Part shown: in pieces, positions 52,953-61,089 of the stretch
How positions within the stretch are numbered: position 1 is the first letter of the stretch
How the letters are laid out: every line of letters starts with the position of its first letter
Assembly: GCA_964415885.1 (NCBI GenBank)
Contig: CAYQCE010000018.1
Location: 1 to 61,089, forward strand
Direction: 5' to 3'
Source of the DNA: CAYQCE01 sp964415885
Lineage (GTDB): Bacteria; Zixibacteria; MSB-5A5; JAABVY01; JAHJOQ01
Length of the DNA stretch: 61,089 bases
Made by a program: the position numbers and the translations under genes
Notes under the pieces: model-generated
What the model saw: the letters and a program-made list of their open reading frames with translations, nothing else
Database searches by the model: none
What the model was told of the DNA's origin: nothing

Positions 52953-53728
52953 GTCTCATCCTCCGTATGAAAATGCTGATCGTGCATCACGAGCTTGATG
53001 TCCTTGCCGAACACCTCCTTGAATGCCTCGGAGCTTAGCTGTCCCGTAGCATGGACCGCGACATTCCGGTTCACGCATATAACCGATTCGACATACTCCG
53101 AAACAAACACGAGGTCATGAGACGCCATAATTACGGTCATCTCCGGCACCAGATCTTTCAGGATCGCAATCAACTCCTGCTCGGCAAGGAAATCGACATT
53201 TGCGGTCGGCTCGTCGAGGATCAGCAGTTCCGGATCGGAGACGATGGAACGCGCCACCAGCATGCGCCGTTTCATTCCGCCGGAAAGAGATGAAACAGGG
53301 TCAGCCGCGCGGTCATCGAGCATCATCCGCGAAAGCGCTCGCATTGCGATGTCGCGCCTCCTGGAACGAGGTTCCTTATCGTATCTGGATCCGATCAAGC
53401 CCATCTGGACCGCATCCAGTACAGTCACCGGAAATCGGGGATCGGCATTGCTCTCCTGCGGCATGTACCCAATCCGCGACCTGACCTTCGAGGGCTTCTC
53501 TCCCAGGACTCTCACTGTACCGGTACCGGGGCGAAAGAGTCCCAGCATCAGCTTGATAAGCGTAGTCTTCCCTCCGCCGTTCGGCCCGACTATTGATACG
53601 AACGCCCCGGGCGGGACCTCGAAACTCGCACCGGCGACCACGGTCTCGCCGTCATAGGAGAAGGAGACATCGCGCATCTCCACGGCGGGATTGGATGATT
53701 CCGCTGCTCTGCTCGCGGCATCGGTCAT
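52949..53728 (-). CDS. Zinc-type metal ABC ATP-binding protein
   Basis: Walker A GPNGGGKTTLIKL, signature SLSGGMKRRMLVARS, Walker B LLILDEPTA, His in IMASHD. 259 aa, overlaps both neighbours by 4 bp. Confidence 0.95.
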   Translation of the reverse strand: MTDAASRAAESSNPAVEMRDVSFSYDGETVVAGASFEVPPGAFVSIVGPNGGGKTTLIKLMLGLFRPGTGTVRVLGEKPSKVRSRIGYMPQESNADPRFPVTVLDAVQMGLIGSRYDKEPRSRRRDIAMRALSRMMLDDRAADPVSSLSGGMKRRMLVARSIVSDPELLILDEPTANVDFLAEQELIAILKDLVPEMTVIMASHDLVFVSEYVESVICVNRNVAVHATGQLSSEAFKEVFGKDIKLVMHDQHFHTEDET

Positions 53729-54648
53729 TTGACAATCGCCTTCTCGACGGCATCCGCTATTTCCATGAGATTATTGATATAATCCTCCGCAAGTGGATCG
53801 ATCAGAAGCACCTCGCCATTTATTTCGGTTGCGATCGTCTCGGCCTGCGCATACGGGAACTGCTTCTGCACGAGAATGTGCTTTATCTCCTTGTCTTTCG
53901 CGAATTTTACGATCTCTGATACTTGGCGGGCACTCGCCTGTTTGCCCGACTCTTCTATCGCGAGTTGTTTCAGGCCGTAGGCGTGCGCGAAATAGCCGAG
54001 CGATGGGTGAAAAGTGAGGAACATTGCACCGGCGTCATCCGAGAAGCGCTCGCGCAGTATGTTGTCTATCGAATCCAATTCGGCTACAAGACCTCTGTAG
54101 TTGGCCTCGAAATCTTCGGACTGCTCCGGTGCGATCATATTCAACTGAACCAGCATGTTTTCGGCCATGATCCTGGCGTTCATCGGATCGAGCCAGAAGT
54201 GCGGATCGGGTGCGCCCTCGGCATGACCGTGCGAGTCTTCGTACGGGTTGCCGTCGATCGTGGAGACGGTCGAATCCATCGGGAGCATCTCGACACGATC
54301 CTGCGACGGCACAATCTCCATCTTGTCAGTGTAGTTCCGGGCGGTCGTTAGGAAGCGTTTCTCGAACGGAACGGTCGCCGTAAACCAGGCCTCTGCACTG
54401 AGTATCCGTCGTATCTGGTTCGGAAGCGGATTGTAAGTCGCCGGTGACTGCCCGGGAGATACGAGGACCTCCACATCCACATATTTGCCGCCAATCCTGT
54501 CGACGAAATATTTCTGGGGAAGAATACTCACCACTATAGGATATGTCTTGTGTCGGATTTTGCGTGCCTGCGCCGGGCCGCCAACAAGTGACGGTAGAAG
54601 AATCCCTGCAGCGATGACAGCCGATAGCAATCTCAGTCGCATTCTCAT
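53725..54648 (-). CDS. Zinc-type periplasmic metal-binding protein
   Basis: Signal peptide ending PAQARK, then a cluster A-I fold (VVSILPQKYFVDRIGGKYVD). The first canonical His (PHxYEP) is replaced in SPATYNPLP, as in one subfamily; remaining ligands are in PDPHFWLDP and FHPSLGYFAHAYG. A short His-containing loop (EDSHGHAEG, about residues 137-145) may help capture zinc. GGAGGAG precedes ATG 54648. Confidence 0.9.
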   Translation of the reverse strand: MRMRLRLLSAVIAAGILLPSLVGGPAQARKIRHKTYPIVVSILPQKYFVDRIGGKYVDVEVLVSPGQSPATYNPLPNQIRRILSAEAWFTATVPFEKRFLTTARNYTDKMEIVPSQDRVEMLPMDSTVSTIDGNPYEDSHGHAEGAPDPHFWLDPMNARIMAENMLVQLNMIAPEQSEDFEANYRGLVAELDSIDNILRERFSDDAGAMFLTFHPSLGYFAHAYGLKQLAIEESGKQASARQVSEIVKFAKDKEIKHILVQKQFPYAQAETIATEINGEVLLIDPLAEDYINNLMEIADAVEKAIVK

Positions 54649-54679
54649 CGTTTACCACTCCTCCGGGTTTGTTTCTGTG

Positions 54680-54946
54680 TCAAGACTTGTCGCAGACGAT
54701 TTTCACTTCTCTGCACCCGCTACATACCTTAAACGAATGATTCTGCTCGAGTTCCCTCATGTGTTTTCTCTGATTGGGAGTGATAACCCCCGTTCCCCCG
54801 CAGAGCGGGCATGTGTTCTCGAGCGCAGAAAGGAGCGCGTTGCGGATGAACTCCGAACGGTTCGGTACTCCGCTCAGTGCATCCACCAGGCTCTCATCCG
54901 CCTTGAAAGATATAATCTCCGACCTCGCTTTGGTGTTCCTCGCCAC
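54680..54946 (-). CDS. Ribbon-helix-helix regulator with C-terminal zinc-finger-like cysteines
   Basis: Residues 1-40 are a CopG/NikR-like ribbon-helix-helix (SEIISFKADESLVDAL, GVPNRSEFIRNALLSAL). The rest holds CPLCGGTG, two His in KHMRELEQNH and CSGCREVKIVC, a ligand set suited to Zn(II). As the first gene of a zinc-type import operon it likely represses that operon when metal is bound. GTG 54946 has GGGGAG upstream. 31 bp separate it from the binding protein. Confidence 0.85.
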   Translation of the reverse strand: MARNTKARSEIISFKADESLVDALSGVPNRSEFIRNALLSALENTCPLCGGTGVITPNQRKHMRELEQNHSFKVCSGCREVKIVCDKS

Positions 54947-54985
54947 TGATATCTCCCCATTTACCTGACTGGTTTTACAACTTCC

Positions 54986-55014
54986 AATTAATACATTGTA
55001 ATACCGATGTCAAG
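54986..55014 (-). promoter_or_regulatory. Promoter of the zinc-type operon
   Basis: On the minus strand TTGACA (55014-55009), 17-bp spacer, TTAATT (54991-54986). The spacer contains ATTACAATGTAT, a TACA/TGTA inverted repeat that could be the operator for the ribbon-helix-helix protein. Confidence 0.5.
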
Positions 55015-55033
55015 CGCCATGCATCAAATGAAT

Positions 55034-55058
55034 CGGGCCGCGATTGACTCGCGGCCCG
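55034..55058 (-). terminator. GC-rich hairpin after the DUF2892 gene
   Basis: CGGGCCGCGA and TCGCGGCCCG form a perfect 10-bp stem with a 5-base loop, 25 bp beyond the DUF2892 stop. The following T content is modest (ATTCATTTG), so termination efficiency is uncertain. Confidence 0.6.
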
Positions 55059-55082
55059 TTAGAACAGACTGACTTCTCGTTT

Positions 55083-55313
55083 TTACGCTTCCTGTGCCCT
55101 GGAGGTAGCGCGTCTGTTCTTTTTCTTCCCATCGAAGAAGAGTCTCTTGAATATCATCTCCGCCGGACAGAACCGCGTCACAGATGACTGCAACAGGTTC
55201 AGCCCCACGAATGCTGTCAGAAGAAGGAAGTACGGAGAGACTGTCAGATAGAGCACGAGTGACAGCAAAATCAAACTCCCCGCCAGCATCCTGATTGAGT
55301 TTTCCAAAGTCAT
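55083..55313 (-). CDS. DUF2892 two-helix inner-membrane protein
   Basis: 76 aa with two hydrophobic segments: NSIRMLAGSLILLSLVLYL and FLLLTAFVGLNLLQSSVT, then RFCPAEMIFKRL, the DUF2892 pattern also seen in YgaP-type proteins. The C-terminal tail is basic. Family function is unsettled; many members accompany rhodanese or sulfur genes, not seen here. CAGGAG nine bases upstream of ATG 55313. Confidence 0.88.
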   Translation of the reverse strand: MTLENSIRMLAGSLILLSLVLYLTVSPYFLLLTAFVGLNLLQSSVTRFCPAEMIFKRLFFDGKKKNRRATSRAQEA

Positions 55314-55345
55314 ATCATAAACTCCTGTCTTTCACTTTCGCCTCG

Positions 55346-56584
55346 TTAGAAGCCGTACGTGATCTTCATCCAGAGATTATCGTTCAGTTTGAACTGACCG
55401 AAATCGCCGGCTTGATGTTCGCCACCGAAGATATTCGCTCCGGCGGCAAGTATGATTTCATCAGTGTACTTGTATTCGACAGATGCACGGGCATAACCGT
55501 CCTCATCGCTCGGCGAGTAGAACACAAATCCCGAGAGAGTTAGAAGCTCGTTCATCAACCGCTTGGTAATTCTCGAAGTCAGGAGGTGGTAGGCCTCATC
55601 GCGAACGTATGCGCCCGCCATAGTCTGCTGCATATCGTACACATCGTAATCCGTCATGTAATCGACCTGCCACTGGACATTTGCGGTGAGATTAGTTGCG
55701 ATCTGTCTCTCAAATCCGGCCAGTCCGCTGACCGATGAATTCGGGATGAACGGGTCCTCGCCAGCCTTGTCGTCCTGCGAATCGAAGAACCCACACTCGA
55801 GCCAGACTATACCGTCGACCAACGGCCCGCGGACCGATGCGCCGAGCACATGCAGTCTCGGATAGAACGGACTGCCTGTCGCCATATCGAATCCGACCGG
55901 GTTCTTGAAGAACCCGCGGTAGAAGTAGAGTGATCCACGAAAGTTTCCGAGACGCCTGCTGAATCGAGTAGCAATCTCGCTATTTTTGAAGCGCGACTCG
56001 GGCCGCTGAGGCTGCATCGCCCCATCCGTGCCAACTATCCGGCCCGTCATCGGGTTATAGAACGACAGTTTCTCTCCCTCGGGCAGTCGATTCGGCTCGA
56101 ATTTCGGTGTCCACACTAACGTGAACGACCCAATGCCGCTGTAGTATTCTATCCGAAGAGCATCCTGCGGAGCCTTCAGATACTGATCGTCTCGTCCCAC
56201 GAAAAACGACTGATAGTCCTTCGCGAAGACATCATTGATGAAGATCAGATCGCCGGTGCCCCAGGTCAGAATCTGGCGACCAATCTTGATGTCGACGCTG
56301 CTTCCGAGACGGAACTTCGCGTATGCCTCGCGAAGCTCCCAGTCGTACTCGGGATCAGCCGCGCCGTCATACATGAAATCCAGGCGCGTAAACATCTCCC
56401 CGCGATCCCCGAAGTGTTCCAACCTGAGCTGGAATCTGGTCTCGGAAGCGGTGTATTCCGTCTCAGCAGGATTCTCCTCATGAAGCCGTCCGCCGTAGAG
56501 CCCCTGCAGGAACCCGCCCCAGTAGAGATCAGCGTGAGCATCCGCTACCATGAGTAGAAGCAGTATGAATAAGATCCGTTTCAT
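55346..56584 (-). CDS. Outer-membrane barrel of the RND operon
   Basis: Signal peptide (KRILFILLLLMVADAHA) followed by roughly 395 residues of beta strands (FQLRLEHFGDRGEMFTRLDF, KFRLGSSVDIKIGRQIL, TWGTGDLIFINDVF) ending MKITYGF with terminal Phe. GRQILTWG resembles DUF1302-type barrels found with RND/LolA-like operons. ATG 56584 is preceded by GGGAG at good spacing; ATG 56593 overlaps that site. Third gene after the MMPL exporter and the lipoprotein carrier. Confidence 0.83.
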   Translation of the reverse strand: MKRILFILLLLMVADAHADLYWGGFLQGLYGGRLHEENPAETEYTASETRFQLRLEHFGDRGEMFTRLDFMYDGAADPEYDWELREAYAKFRLGSSVDIKIGRQILTWGTGDLIFINDVFAKDYQSFFVGRDDQYLKAPQDALRIEYYSGIGSFTLVWTPKFEPNRLPEGEKLSFYNPMTGRIVGTDGAMQPQRPESRFKNSEIATRFSRRLGNFRGSLYFYRGFFKNPVGFDMATGSPFYPRLHVLGASVRGPLVDGIVWLECGFFDSQDDKAGEDPFIPNSSVSGLAGFERQIATNLTANVQWQVDYMTDYDVYDMQQTMAGAYVRDEAYHLLTSRITKRLMNELLTLSGFVFYSPSDEDGYARASVEYKYTDEIILAAGANIFGGEHQAGDFGQFKLNDNLWMKITYGF

Positions 56585-56616
56585 TGCCAACATCTCCCAT
56601 CAATTTCCAGTGTGCG

Positions 56617-57420
56617 TTACCTGATGTACTGTCTCGGCGGATTCTGGAGATAGCGCTCGGTGAAAATGCTCTCATCCACGCCGATACCGTACTCGATGCT
56701 CGAAAACTCGACGATGGTCTTCTGATCCTTTTTGACATTCTCCATCGAACGAGTGGTCACGGTCGGGATACCATCGACAGTCTCGATCTTCTCTGCAAGG
56801 AAGACTTTCTCCATTTCGCCTTTGTCGTTGTAATACTCCTCCTTGAGAGGGAGATAGGTCTCCTTGTCGATATATGAGACCTTGCGGGCGAAACCGCCAT
56901 AACCCTCGTCCTTCGGAGTCGATTCGATAACGTAGACGGCCTTGCCTTCCAGAGTGCTTTCCTCGACGAAGTTGTGGCTATCCTCGCTGAAGTGGCGCCC
57001 GGATACGTCCTCGTAGCTGAAGTCGGAACCGACGAAACTCGAGTTTTTGTCATCCGCGGATATCGGCCTGACCAGGTTCAGGGCCGGGACGAAGATCCAG
57101 CGCATGTCGTTTCCTTCGGCGTTCTTGTGAACCATGAAGGTCATCCGGGCGACATCCGACGGTTCGAAGAAGTAAGTGTAGTACATCTGGTCGCCGCCGT
57201 CCTCTTTGTCGAGACGGAGCATGGTGAACTTACGGATTCTCTCATTTCCCTTGCTATTTATGAGTCGCATCACGACTTCCGATTTGCCGTCCTCGCCGGC
57301 GTAGTAGTAGTTCATGTGCGATTTCATCATGATCTCATTCGCGTCCTGCGCGGAAGCGTTTGCCGATAGAAGCGAGAGCCCCATCAGTGCGATTACGACT
57401 AGTCTGCTTAGCTGTCTCAT
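56617..57420 (-). CDS. LolA-like outer-membrane lipoprotein-sorting protein
   Basis: Signal peptide ending NASAQD, then a LolA/TP0789-like half-barrel (EVVMRLINSKGNERIRKF, TYFFEPSDVARMTFMVH, RWIFVPALNLVRPISADDK, SFVGSDFSYEDVSGR). This family accompanies MMPL/RND proteins and is thought to carry lipids or lipoproteins across the periplasm. Strong GGAGG before ATG 57420; 36 bp after the exporter. Confidence 0.92.
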   Translation of the reverse strand: MRQLSRLVVIALMGLSLLSANASAQDANEIMMKSHMNYYYAGEDGKSEVVMRLINSKGNERIRKFTMLRLDKEDGGDQMYYTYFFEPSDVARMTFMVHKNAEGNDMRWIFVPALNLVRPISADDKNSSFVGSDFSYEDVSGRHFSEDSHNFVEESTLEGKAVYVIESTPKDEGYGGFARKVSYIDKETYLPLKEEYYNDKGEMEKVFLAEKIETVDGIPTVTTRSMENVKKDQKTIVEFSSIEYGIGVDESIFTERYLQNPPRQYIR

Positions 57421-57456
57421 CTCAAAATCCTCCAGATATTCTTGTTGGTTCGAAGT

Positions 57457-59799
57457 TTATGCCTCGCTCGCCGCAGCTTTGCGGGCAGGCTCGGCAGACT
57501 TCTTGTCTGATTTCAAAAGTGATTTGTTGAAAGTCCTGGTGATTGCCGGCAGAAGCAGCATTGTCACCAGGCCGGATACCAGCATGATCGCGAGGAAGAA
57601 TGATCCCACGGTCATGTACGGTACCAGCGAACTGAACATCATCGGCACGAATCCAACGGCAATGACCAGCACATTTCGGCTGATCGCGCGTCCGGCACCC
57701 TCGAAGATCTCGTGAAATGCCTCTTTGAAATCTCCGGTGCGCTTGTGGATCGTGCGTAAACGCTGTATGAAATGAATCGCGAAGTCGATCGACAGTCCGA
57801 GAGTAAGCGATGAAAGCACCGCCACCGGCATGTCGTACGGCTTCCCGATATATCCGATTATCGCGTAGATCGCCATGATTGTGATCGAAAGCGGAAGAAT
57901 CGAGATGATTCCCCAGCGGATCGACCTGAACAGGAACACCATCATCAGGAATACAATCCCGAATGACATCATTAGCGATGAACGCATACCATTCACCATC
58001 TTTTCCTGCCAGACAATATTGATGTATGGAAGTCCAGCCCAGTGGAACTCGAGATCGGTCAGTGGTGGATTCTGTGCAATGTAGTCGGATGCGCGATCGA
58101 CCACGCTCTTGACCGCAACATTGTCGCCGCTCGAGAGCTGTACCCACAGATTCGCCTTCTCATAATCCTGAGTCACGAACTTGAAGAGATCATCCGGGTC
58201 GCCGCCCGCCATCTCAAACATAAAGAGCATCTGGCCGACTTCATCCTGGTTATCCGGAATCTTCGCCGCTGCCGAATCGGCGCCGAGAAGCTCATACCGT
58301 ATTTTCTTGACAACATCGGTCACACCGGTGGTGGCACCGACTATGTCAGAGCGCTCGAGCTCACGCTGCAAACCCTCGATGTATTTCAGAGTCTCCGGAT
58401 TCTTCATCGCATCGATCTCGCCACCTTCGATGACCAGATAGTTCATGTAGGTTCCGGCGAGATGCTCGTTCATCACCATATCGGCCTGGCGAATCGGATG
58501 GCTCTCCTTGAACCACTTTACCGGGTTGTCATTTACTACGATCAGCGAGAGGCCTATGGCCGAGACCACTATCATAACCCCGGCAACGGCCATGATCAGT
58601 TTGGAGTGCTTATACGAGAAATCTCTGAACGCGTGCATGATTCCGGCCAACACTCCGCCGCTCTCCTCGGTCTTTCCGAAGTTGCGGAGAACCTTGTCGT
58701 TGATAAGCATCGCTATCGCCGGATTAAGGGTTATTGAGAGAACCCAGGCGACCGCGATTCCGAACGCCACAAATATTCCGAACACCTGCACCGGCGGTAT
58801 CGGAGTCAGTGCCAGCGACACGAAACCGGTCACGGTGGTCAGTGAAGTGAAAATCATCGGCACGAAAAGCTCATCGATCGTGTGCCGAATGGTGGCGTCT
58901 TTGTGTTTGTATTTCTGGTATCGATCATGGAATTCCGATATCAAATGAATCGAGTTCAGAACCGCGATCGGAATCAGGAATATCGGTATCATCGATGACA
59001 TGATATGCACGGTATTCCCGGTTGCGATAAGAAGCCCCATCGCCCAGATCACCGACATCATCGCCACCACCATCGGAGCGATGATGATCTGCATCTTTCG
59101 GAAGAACATCAACATAAGAAGGAAGATGATTACCAGAGCGGCCGGTGCGGAGAATACCATCTGCGAGAACATCTCCGAGCCGAACGAATCCTCGGCAACG
59201 GGCAGACCCGCGATGTGGTACTTTTCACTTCCGCCGTACTTGCCGGTTATTTCCTCTATCTCACCCGCGATCCTGTGCGACATATCTTTCGATTCGATCG
59301 GGATGAAGAGCGCGATCGCCTCGCCGTCATCAGAGGCAAGCTTGCCGCGCAATATCGGATTGTCCTTGATTCGCGCAAGGACATTGAGTGCATCCTCTCT
59401 CGTCTCGATCTCGCCACCGACGAGAGTCTTGATGACTATCGCACCGCCCGCACCCTGCTTGATGTCGTCCACGAATGTCGGTGCGAGGATGTCGTCCTCG
59501 ATTACGCCGTCGATCTTCGAGATCTCCTCGGCGATCTTGCTCACACGATTCAGAAGCTCCGGCTTGAACGCGCCGGTTTCATCCACGACACCCACCGCAA
59601 TGAAATCAGAGAGCGAAAAATTCTCTTTGGTCTCGTGATCGAACACACGAGCCGGCTCATCGGCCGGGAGCATATTCTCGGGATCGGTGTCGATTTTGAT
59701 CTTTGGGAACTGGGAAGCGAAGAACGCGGTGATTACCAGAGCAACTCCTATCACCACCCAGGGGTGTTTGATCGAGAAGTCAGTCAGTCTACGTTTCAT
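57457..59799 (-). CDS. RND/MMPL-family exporter
   Basis: 780 aa with twelve helices in two halves, each half holding an extracytoplasmic domain (about residues 35-200 and 420-590). PLSITIMAIYAIIGYIG, LTLGLSIDFAIHFIQRLR and EGAGRAISRNVLVIAVGF mark the second membrane half; MLMFFRKMQIIIAPMVVA and SLTTVTGFVSLALTPIPP the first. Cargo is likely lipid or hydrophobic compounds, given the LolA-like partner; exact substrate unknown. AAAGGAC before ATG 59799. Confidence 0.93.
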   Translation of the reverse strand: MKRRLTDFSIKHPWVVIGVALVITAFFASQFPKIKIDTDPENMLPADEPARVFDHETKENFSLSDFIAVGVVDETGAFKPELLNRVSKIAEEISKIDGVIEDDILAPTFVDDIKQGAGGAIVIKTLVGGEIETREDALNVLARIKDNPILRGKLASDDGEAIALFIPIESKDMSHRIAGEIEEITGKYGGSEKYHIAGLPVAEDSFGSEMFSQMVFSAPAALVIIFLLMLMFFRKMQIIIAPMVVAMMSVIWAMGLLIATGNTVHIMSSMIPIFLIPIAVLNSIHLISEFHDRYQKYKHKDATIRHTIDELFVPMIFTSLTTVTGFVSLALTPIPPVQVFGIFVAFGIAVAWVLSITLNPAIAMLINDKVLRNFGKTEESGGVLAGIMHAFRDFSYKHSKLIMAVAGVMIVVSAIGLSLIVVNDNPVKWFKESHPIRQADMVMNEHLAGTYMNYLVIEGGEIDAMKNPETLKYIEGLQRELERSDIVGATTGVTDVVKKIRYELLGADSAAAKIPDNQDEVGQMLFMFEMAGGDPDDLFKFVTQDYEKANLWVQLSSGDNVAVKSVVDRASDYIAQNPPLTDLEFHWAGLPYINIVWQEKMVNGMRSSLMMSFGIVFLMMVFLFRSIRWGIISILPLSITIMAIYAIIGYIGKPYDMPVAVLSSLTLGLSIDFAIHFIQRLRTIHKRTGDFKEAFHEIFEGAGRAISRNVLVIAVGFVPMMFSSLVPYMTVGSFFLAIMLVSGLVTMLLLPAITRTFNKSLLKSDKKSAEPARKAAASEA

Positions 59800-59920
59800 T
59801 GAAAAGTCCTTTCGTTACCGTTTGTATTTACCAATTAGATCAGAAGGGACATGATTCGATTCACGAATCCTGCAAAAATTAGGGCTGATTGAATCTGGTT
59901 TAGGCTATATAATAGGAAAG

Positions 59921-59942
59921 AAAAAGCCCCTCTCGGGGCTTT
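59921..59942 (-). terminator. Terminator of the sigma/anti-sigma operon
   Basis: Minus strand: AAAGCCCC, loop GAGA, GGGGCTTTTTC. It separates the ECF operon from the RND operon. Confidence 0.9.
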
Positions 59943-59982
59943 CGGCAGCTAAGTTATTGGTGTAACGCGCATTATGCTAAAT

Positions 59983-60237
59983 TCAGGCGTTGCCGGAGAA
60001 TTTCTTCTCCCACTTCTTTCTCAGCAGGTCGTTGAGTTTCTTGTCCAATTTCTCCGGGAGCTCCTTGCATTTTCCGTCGCAACTGAGCTTCACGGTCTTC
60101 TTGAGGGTATCGACCATAATCCGGCAGTTTTCACATTTGCCGATATGTGCTTCGATTTCTGAACAGAGTTCCGGGTCTATCTCGCCGTCAACATAGTCTG
60201 ACAGTTCACTCAGGAATTTCTCGCAGTTTTTTCCCAT
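59983..60237 (-). CDS. Zinc-finger anti-sigma factor (zf-HC2)
   Basis: 84 aa from ATG 60237. The motif H-x3-C-x2-C is present as EAHIGKCENC, preceded by LSDYVDGEIDPELCSEIEAH, the usual anti-sigma ZAS domain, and followed by SCDGKCKELPEKLDKKL with two more cysteines. No membrane helix, so it is a soluble, possibly thiol-responsive inhibitor. It overlaps the sigma gene by 32 bp in another frame, indicating coupled synthesis. Confidence 0.88.
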   Translation of the reverse strand: MGKNCEKFLSELSDYVDGEIDPELCSEIEAHIGKCENCRIMVDTLKKTVKLSCDGKCKELPEKLDKKLNDLLRKKWEKKFSGNA

Positions 60238-60814
60238 ACTGCACCTCAAAAGTCTTTGAGAGCATATCTCTGAGCGCGACTCGCGCTCTGAGGATTCTTG
60301 ATTTCGTCGCCGCCTCGCTCTCACTTAGTATCTCTGCGACCTCTTTAACCGGAAGCTCCTCGTAGTATCTCAGCAGGAACGCTTCCCTGTAAATGACCGG
60401 CAATTCAGCAATCGCATTGTCGATAATCTCCCTAAGCTCATCCTGCTCGAGAAGCCTGTGCGGGTCTTTCCAATCAAAAAGATCAGCTTCATCATGGCTG
60501 TGTTCTCCGCCGCCGTGCGGCAGGTATTCCTCAATCGGTTTCAGGTCCCTGCGTTTTTCGTGACCGAGATGTCTCCGTGCCTCATTCAGCGCTATCGAGT
60601 AGAGCCAGCTTCCGAACGCGGCCTCGCCACGGAACTGCTCAATGTTATCGATCGCTTTTATAAGAGTATCCGAGACAATGTCTTCGGCATCCTGCTCGTT
60701 CCCGGTCATCTTCAGTGCAAGGCCGTATATTCTGGCCTTGTGCTTATCGATGAGTTTAGCGAACGCATCGAAATCGCCCGATTGTGCTTTCTTTACGAGC
60801 GTCTTCTCGTCCAT
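60206..60814 (-). CDS. ECF (RpoE-like) sigma factor
   Basis: 202 aa. Region 2 (FAKLIDKHKARIYGLALKMT, DAEDIVSDTLIKAIDNIEQF, FGSWLYSIALNEARRHL) and region 4 (AIAELPVIYREAFLLRYYEE, PVKEVAEILSESEAATKSRI) are complete. The linker carries a His-rich acidic stretch (HGGGEHSHDEADLFD). It should be held by the zinc anti-sigma factor and released by stress. Its regulon may include the RND operon directly downstream; inferred from position only. Confidence 0.94.
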   Translation of the reverse strand: MDEKTLVKKAQSGDFDAFAKLIDKHKARIYGLALKMTGNEQDAEDIVSDTLIKAIDNIEQFRGEAAFGSWLYSIALNEARRHLGHEKRRDLKPIEEYLPHGGGEHSHDEADLFDWKDPHRLLEQDELREIIDNAIAELPVIYREAFLLRYYEELPVKEVAEILSESEAATKSRILRARVALRDMLSKTFEVQYGKKLREIPE

Positions 60815-60839
60815 AAGATCAAGTATACATCATAAATGA

Positions 60840-61089
60840 TTCAGAAAAAGCGGAATTTTCGAGGAGTCGGGTGTCTTTCCGTATTTGATATTGCATCGAA
60901 GCAAGCTACCAGCCTACCGAGCGTCGTCGGGAGTCCGTTCCCGACGAAATTGTGAAGCGATGCAGAGCATCGTCCCTCTGCCGGGGATTCCTGGCAGCAC
61001 TTGCATTGGGTTGTTATTACCGCGAACGTCAGGTGCGCAGGGCTCCTGACCTACGCCTGCCTGTCATTTCCGCGAGGGTCTGCTGCTAA
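60840..61089. repeat. Right-edge non-coding region with several hairpins
   Basis: Inverted repeats follow one another: CGTCGGGA/TCCCGACG near 60921-60944, CGATGC/GCATCG near 60959-60973, TGCC/GGCA near 60979-60995, and GTCAGG/CCTGAC near 61029-61051. The last resembles the element at 8488-8523, and TCATTTCCGCGAGGG near 61065 resembles the left edge. Likely dispersed repeats. No gene seen. Confidence 0.4.

Noticed and set aside
1..61089. UGA recoded as tryptophan or glycine throughout
   Set aside because: TGA ends many intact genes here at the expected length (e.g. the isomerase, the reductase-kinase fusion, the second methylase).
1..61089. CRISPR arrays, tRNA or rRNA genes, insertion sequences
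   Set aside because: I looked for regularly spaced repeats, tRNA T-arm patterns and transposase motifs and found none that hold up by eye.

Overview
The window reads as chromosomal DNA of an uncultured, diderm, probably anaerobic or facultatively anaerobic bacterium. Outer-membrane barrels, a LolA-type lipoprotein carrier and signal-peptide proteins point to two membranes. A nearly complete lower mevalonate pathway, Hdr-like iron-sulfur complexes, a proton-pumping transhydrogenase and two UGA-containing redox genes are together most like candidate phyla of the FCB group (Zixibacteria-like lineages are my best guess). That assignment is inference; no rRNA or marker gene is present.

Layout. 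0-2.6 kb: repeat-like flank, then a complete type II restriction-modification (R-M) system (Dam-class methylase convergent with a C-protein/endonuclease pair behind tandem C-boxes). 3.0-8.2 kb: three-gene NAD(P) transhydrogenase plus an aspartase/fumarase-family lyase, then a glutathione-peroxidase homologue. 8.7-12.4 kb: Tex and a DUF418 membrane protein, divergent. 13.0-19.4 kb: a redox locus with an Rrf2 regulator, a TmcC/HdrE-like plus TmcB/HdrD-like membrane complex, a HEAT-like protein, and a response regulator / histidine kinase / response regulator set whose kinase carries two cysteine-rich PAS domains. 19.6-25.0 kb: a tyrosine phenol-lyase-like enzyme, a CapK/PaaK-like adenylating enzyme, and LigD split into three genes. 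25.1-25.7 kb: a peroxiredoxin whose peroxidatic cysteine codon is TGA, i.e. a probable selenoprotein. 26-29.3 kb: GyrI-like protein, RRM RNA-binding protein, and a second R-M system whose endonuclease has an in-frame TGA and whose methylase carries a degenerate staphylococcal-nuclease-like domain. 29.5-33.3 kb: a soluble fumarate-reductase-like / HdrBC-like complex. 33.6-35.1 kb: HtrA remnant and VanZ-like protein. 35.3-40.6 kb: mevalonate operon including an HMG-CoA reductase-mevalonate kinase fusion. 40.6-46.1 kb: RelA/SpoT-like RIS domain plus winged-helix protein, DUF5686 barrel, DUF1858, NDH-2, and a second probable selenoprotein of the ArsC-like family. 46.1-54.9 kb: two complete metal-uptake ABC systems with a DtxR-type regulator, a porin and a zinc-finger ribbon-helix-helix regulator. 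55-60.8 kb: DUF2892, an RND/MMPL exporter operon, and an ECF sigma/anti-sigma pair. The right edge is again repeat-like and non-coding.

How it works together. The shared theme is thiol, selenol and iron-sulfur redox handling: Sec-peroxiredoxin, Sec-ArsC-like protein, GPx, two CCG-domain (Hdr-like) complexes, transhydrogenase, NDH-2 and metal homeostasis. Operons are tight, often with 4-bp ATGA/GTGA overlaps. TGA ends many genes here, so the two UGA codons in catalytic positions cannot be explained by a variant code.
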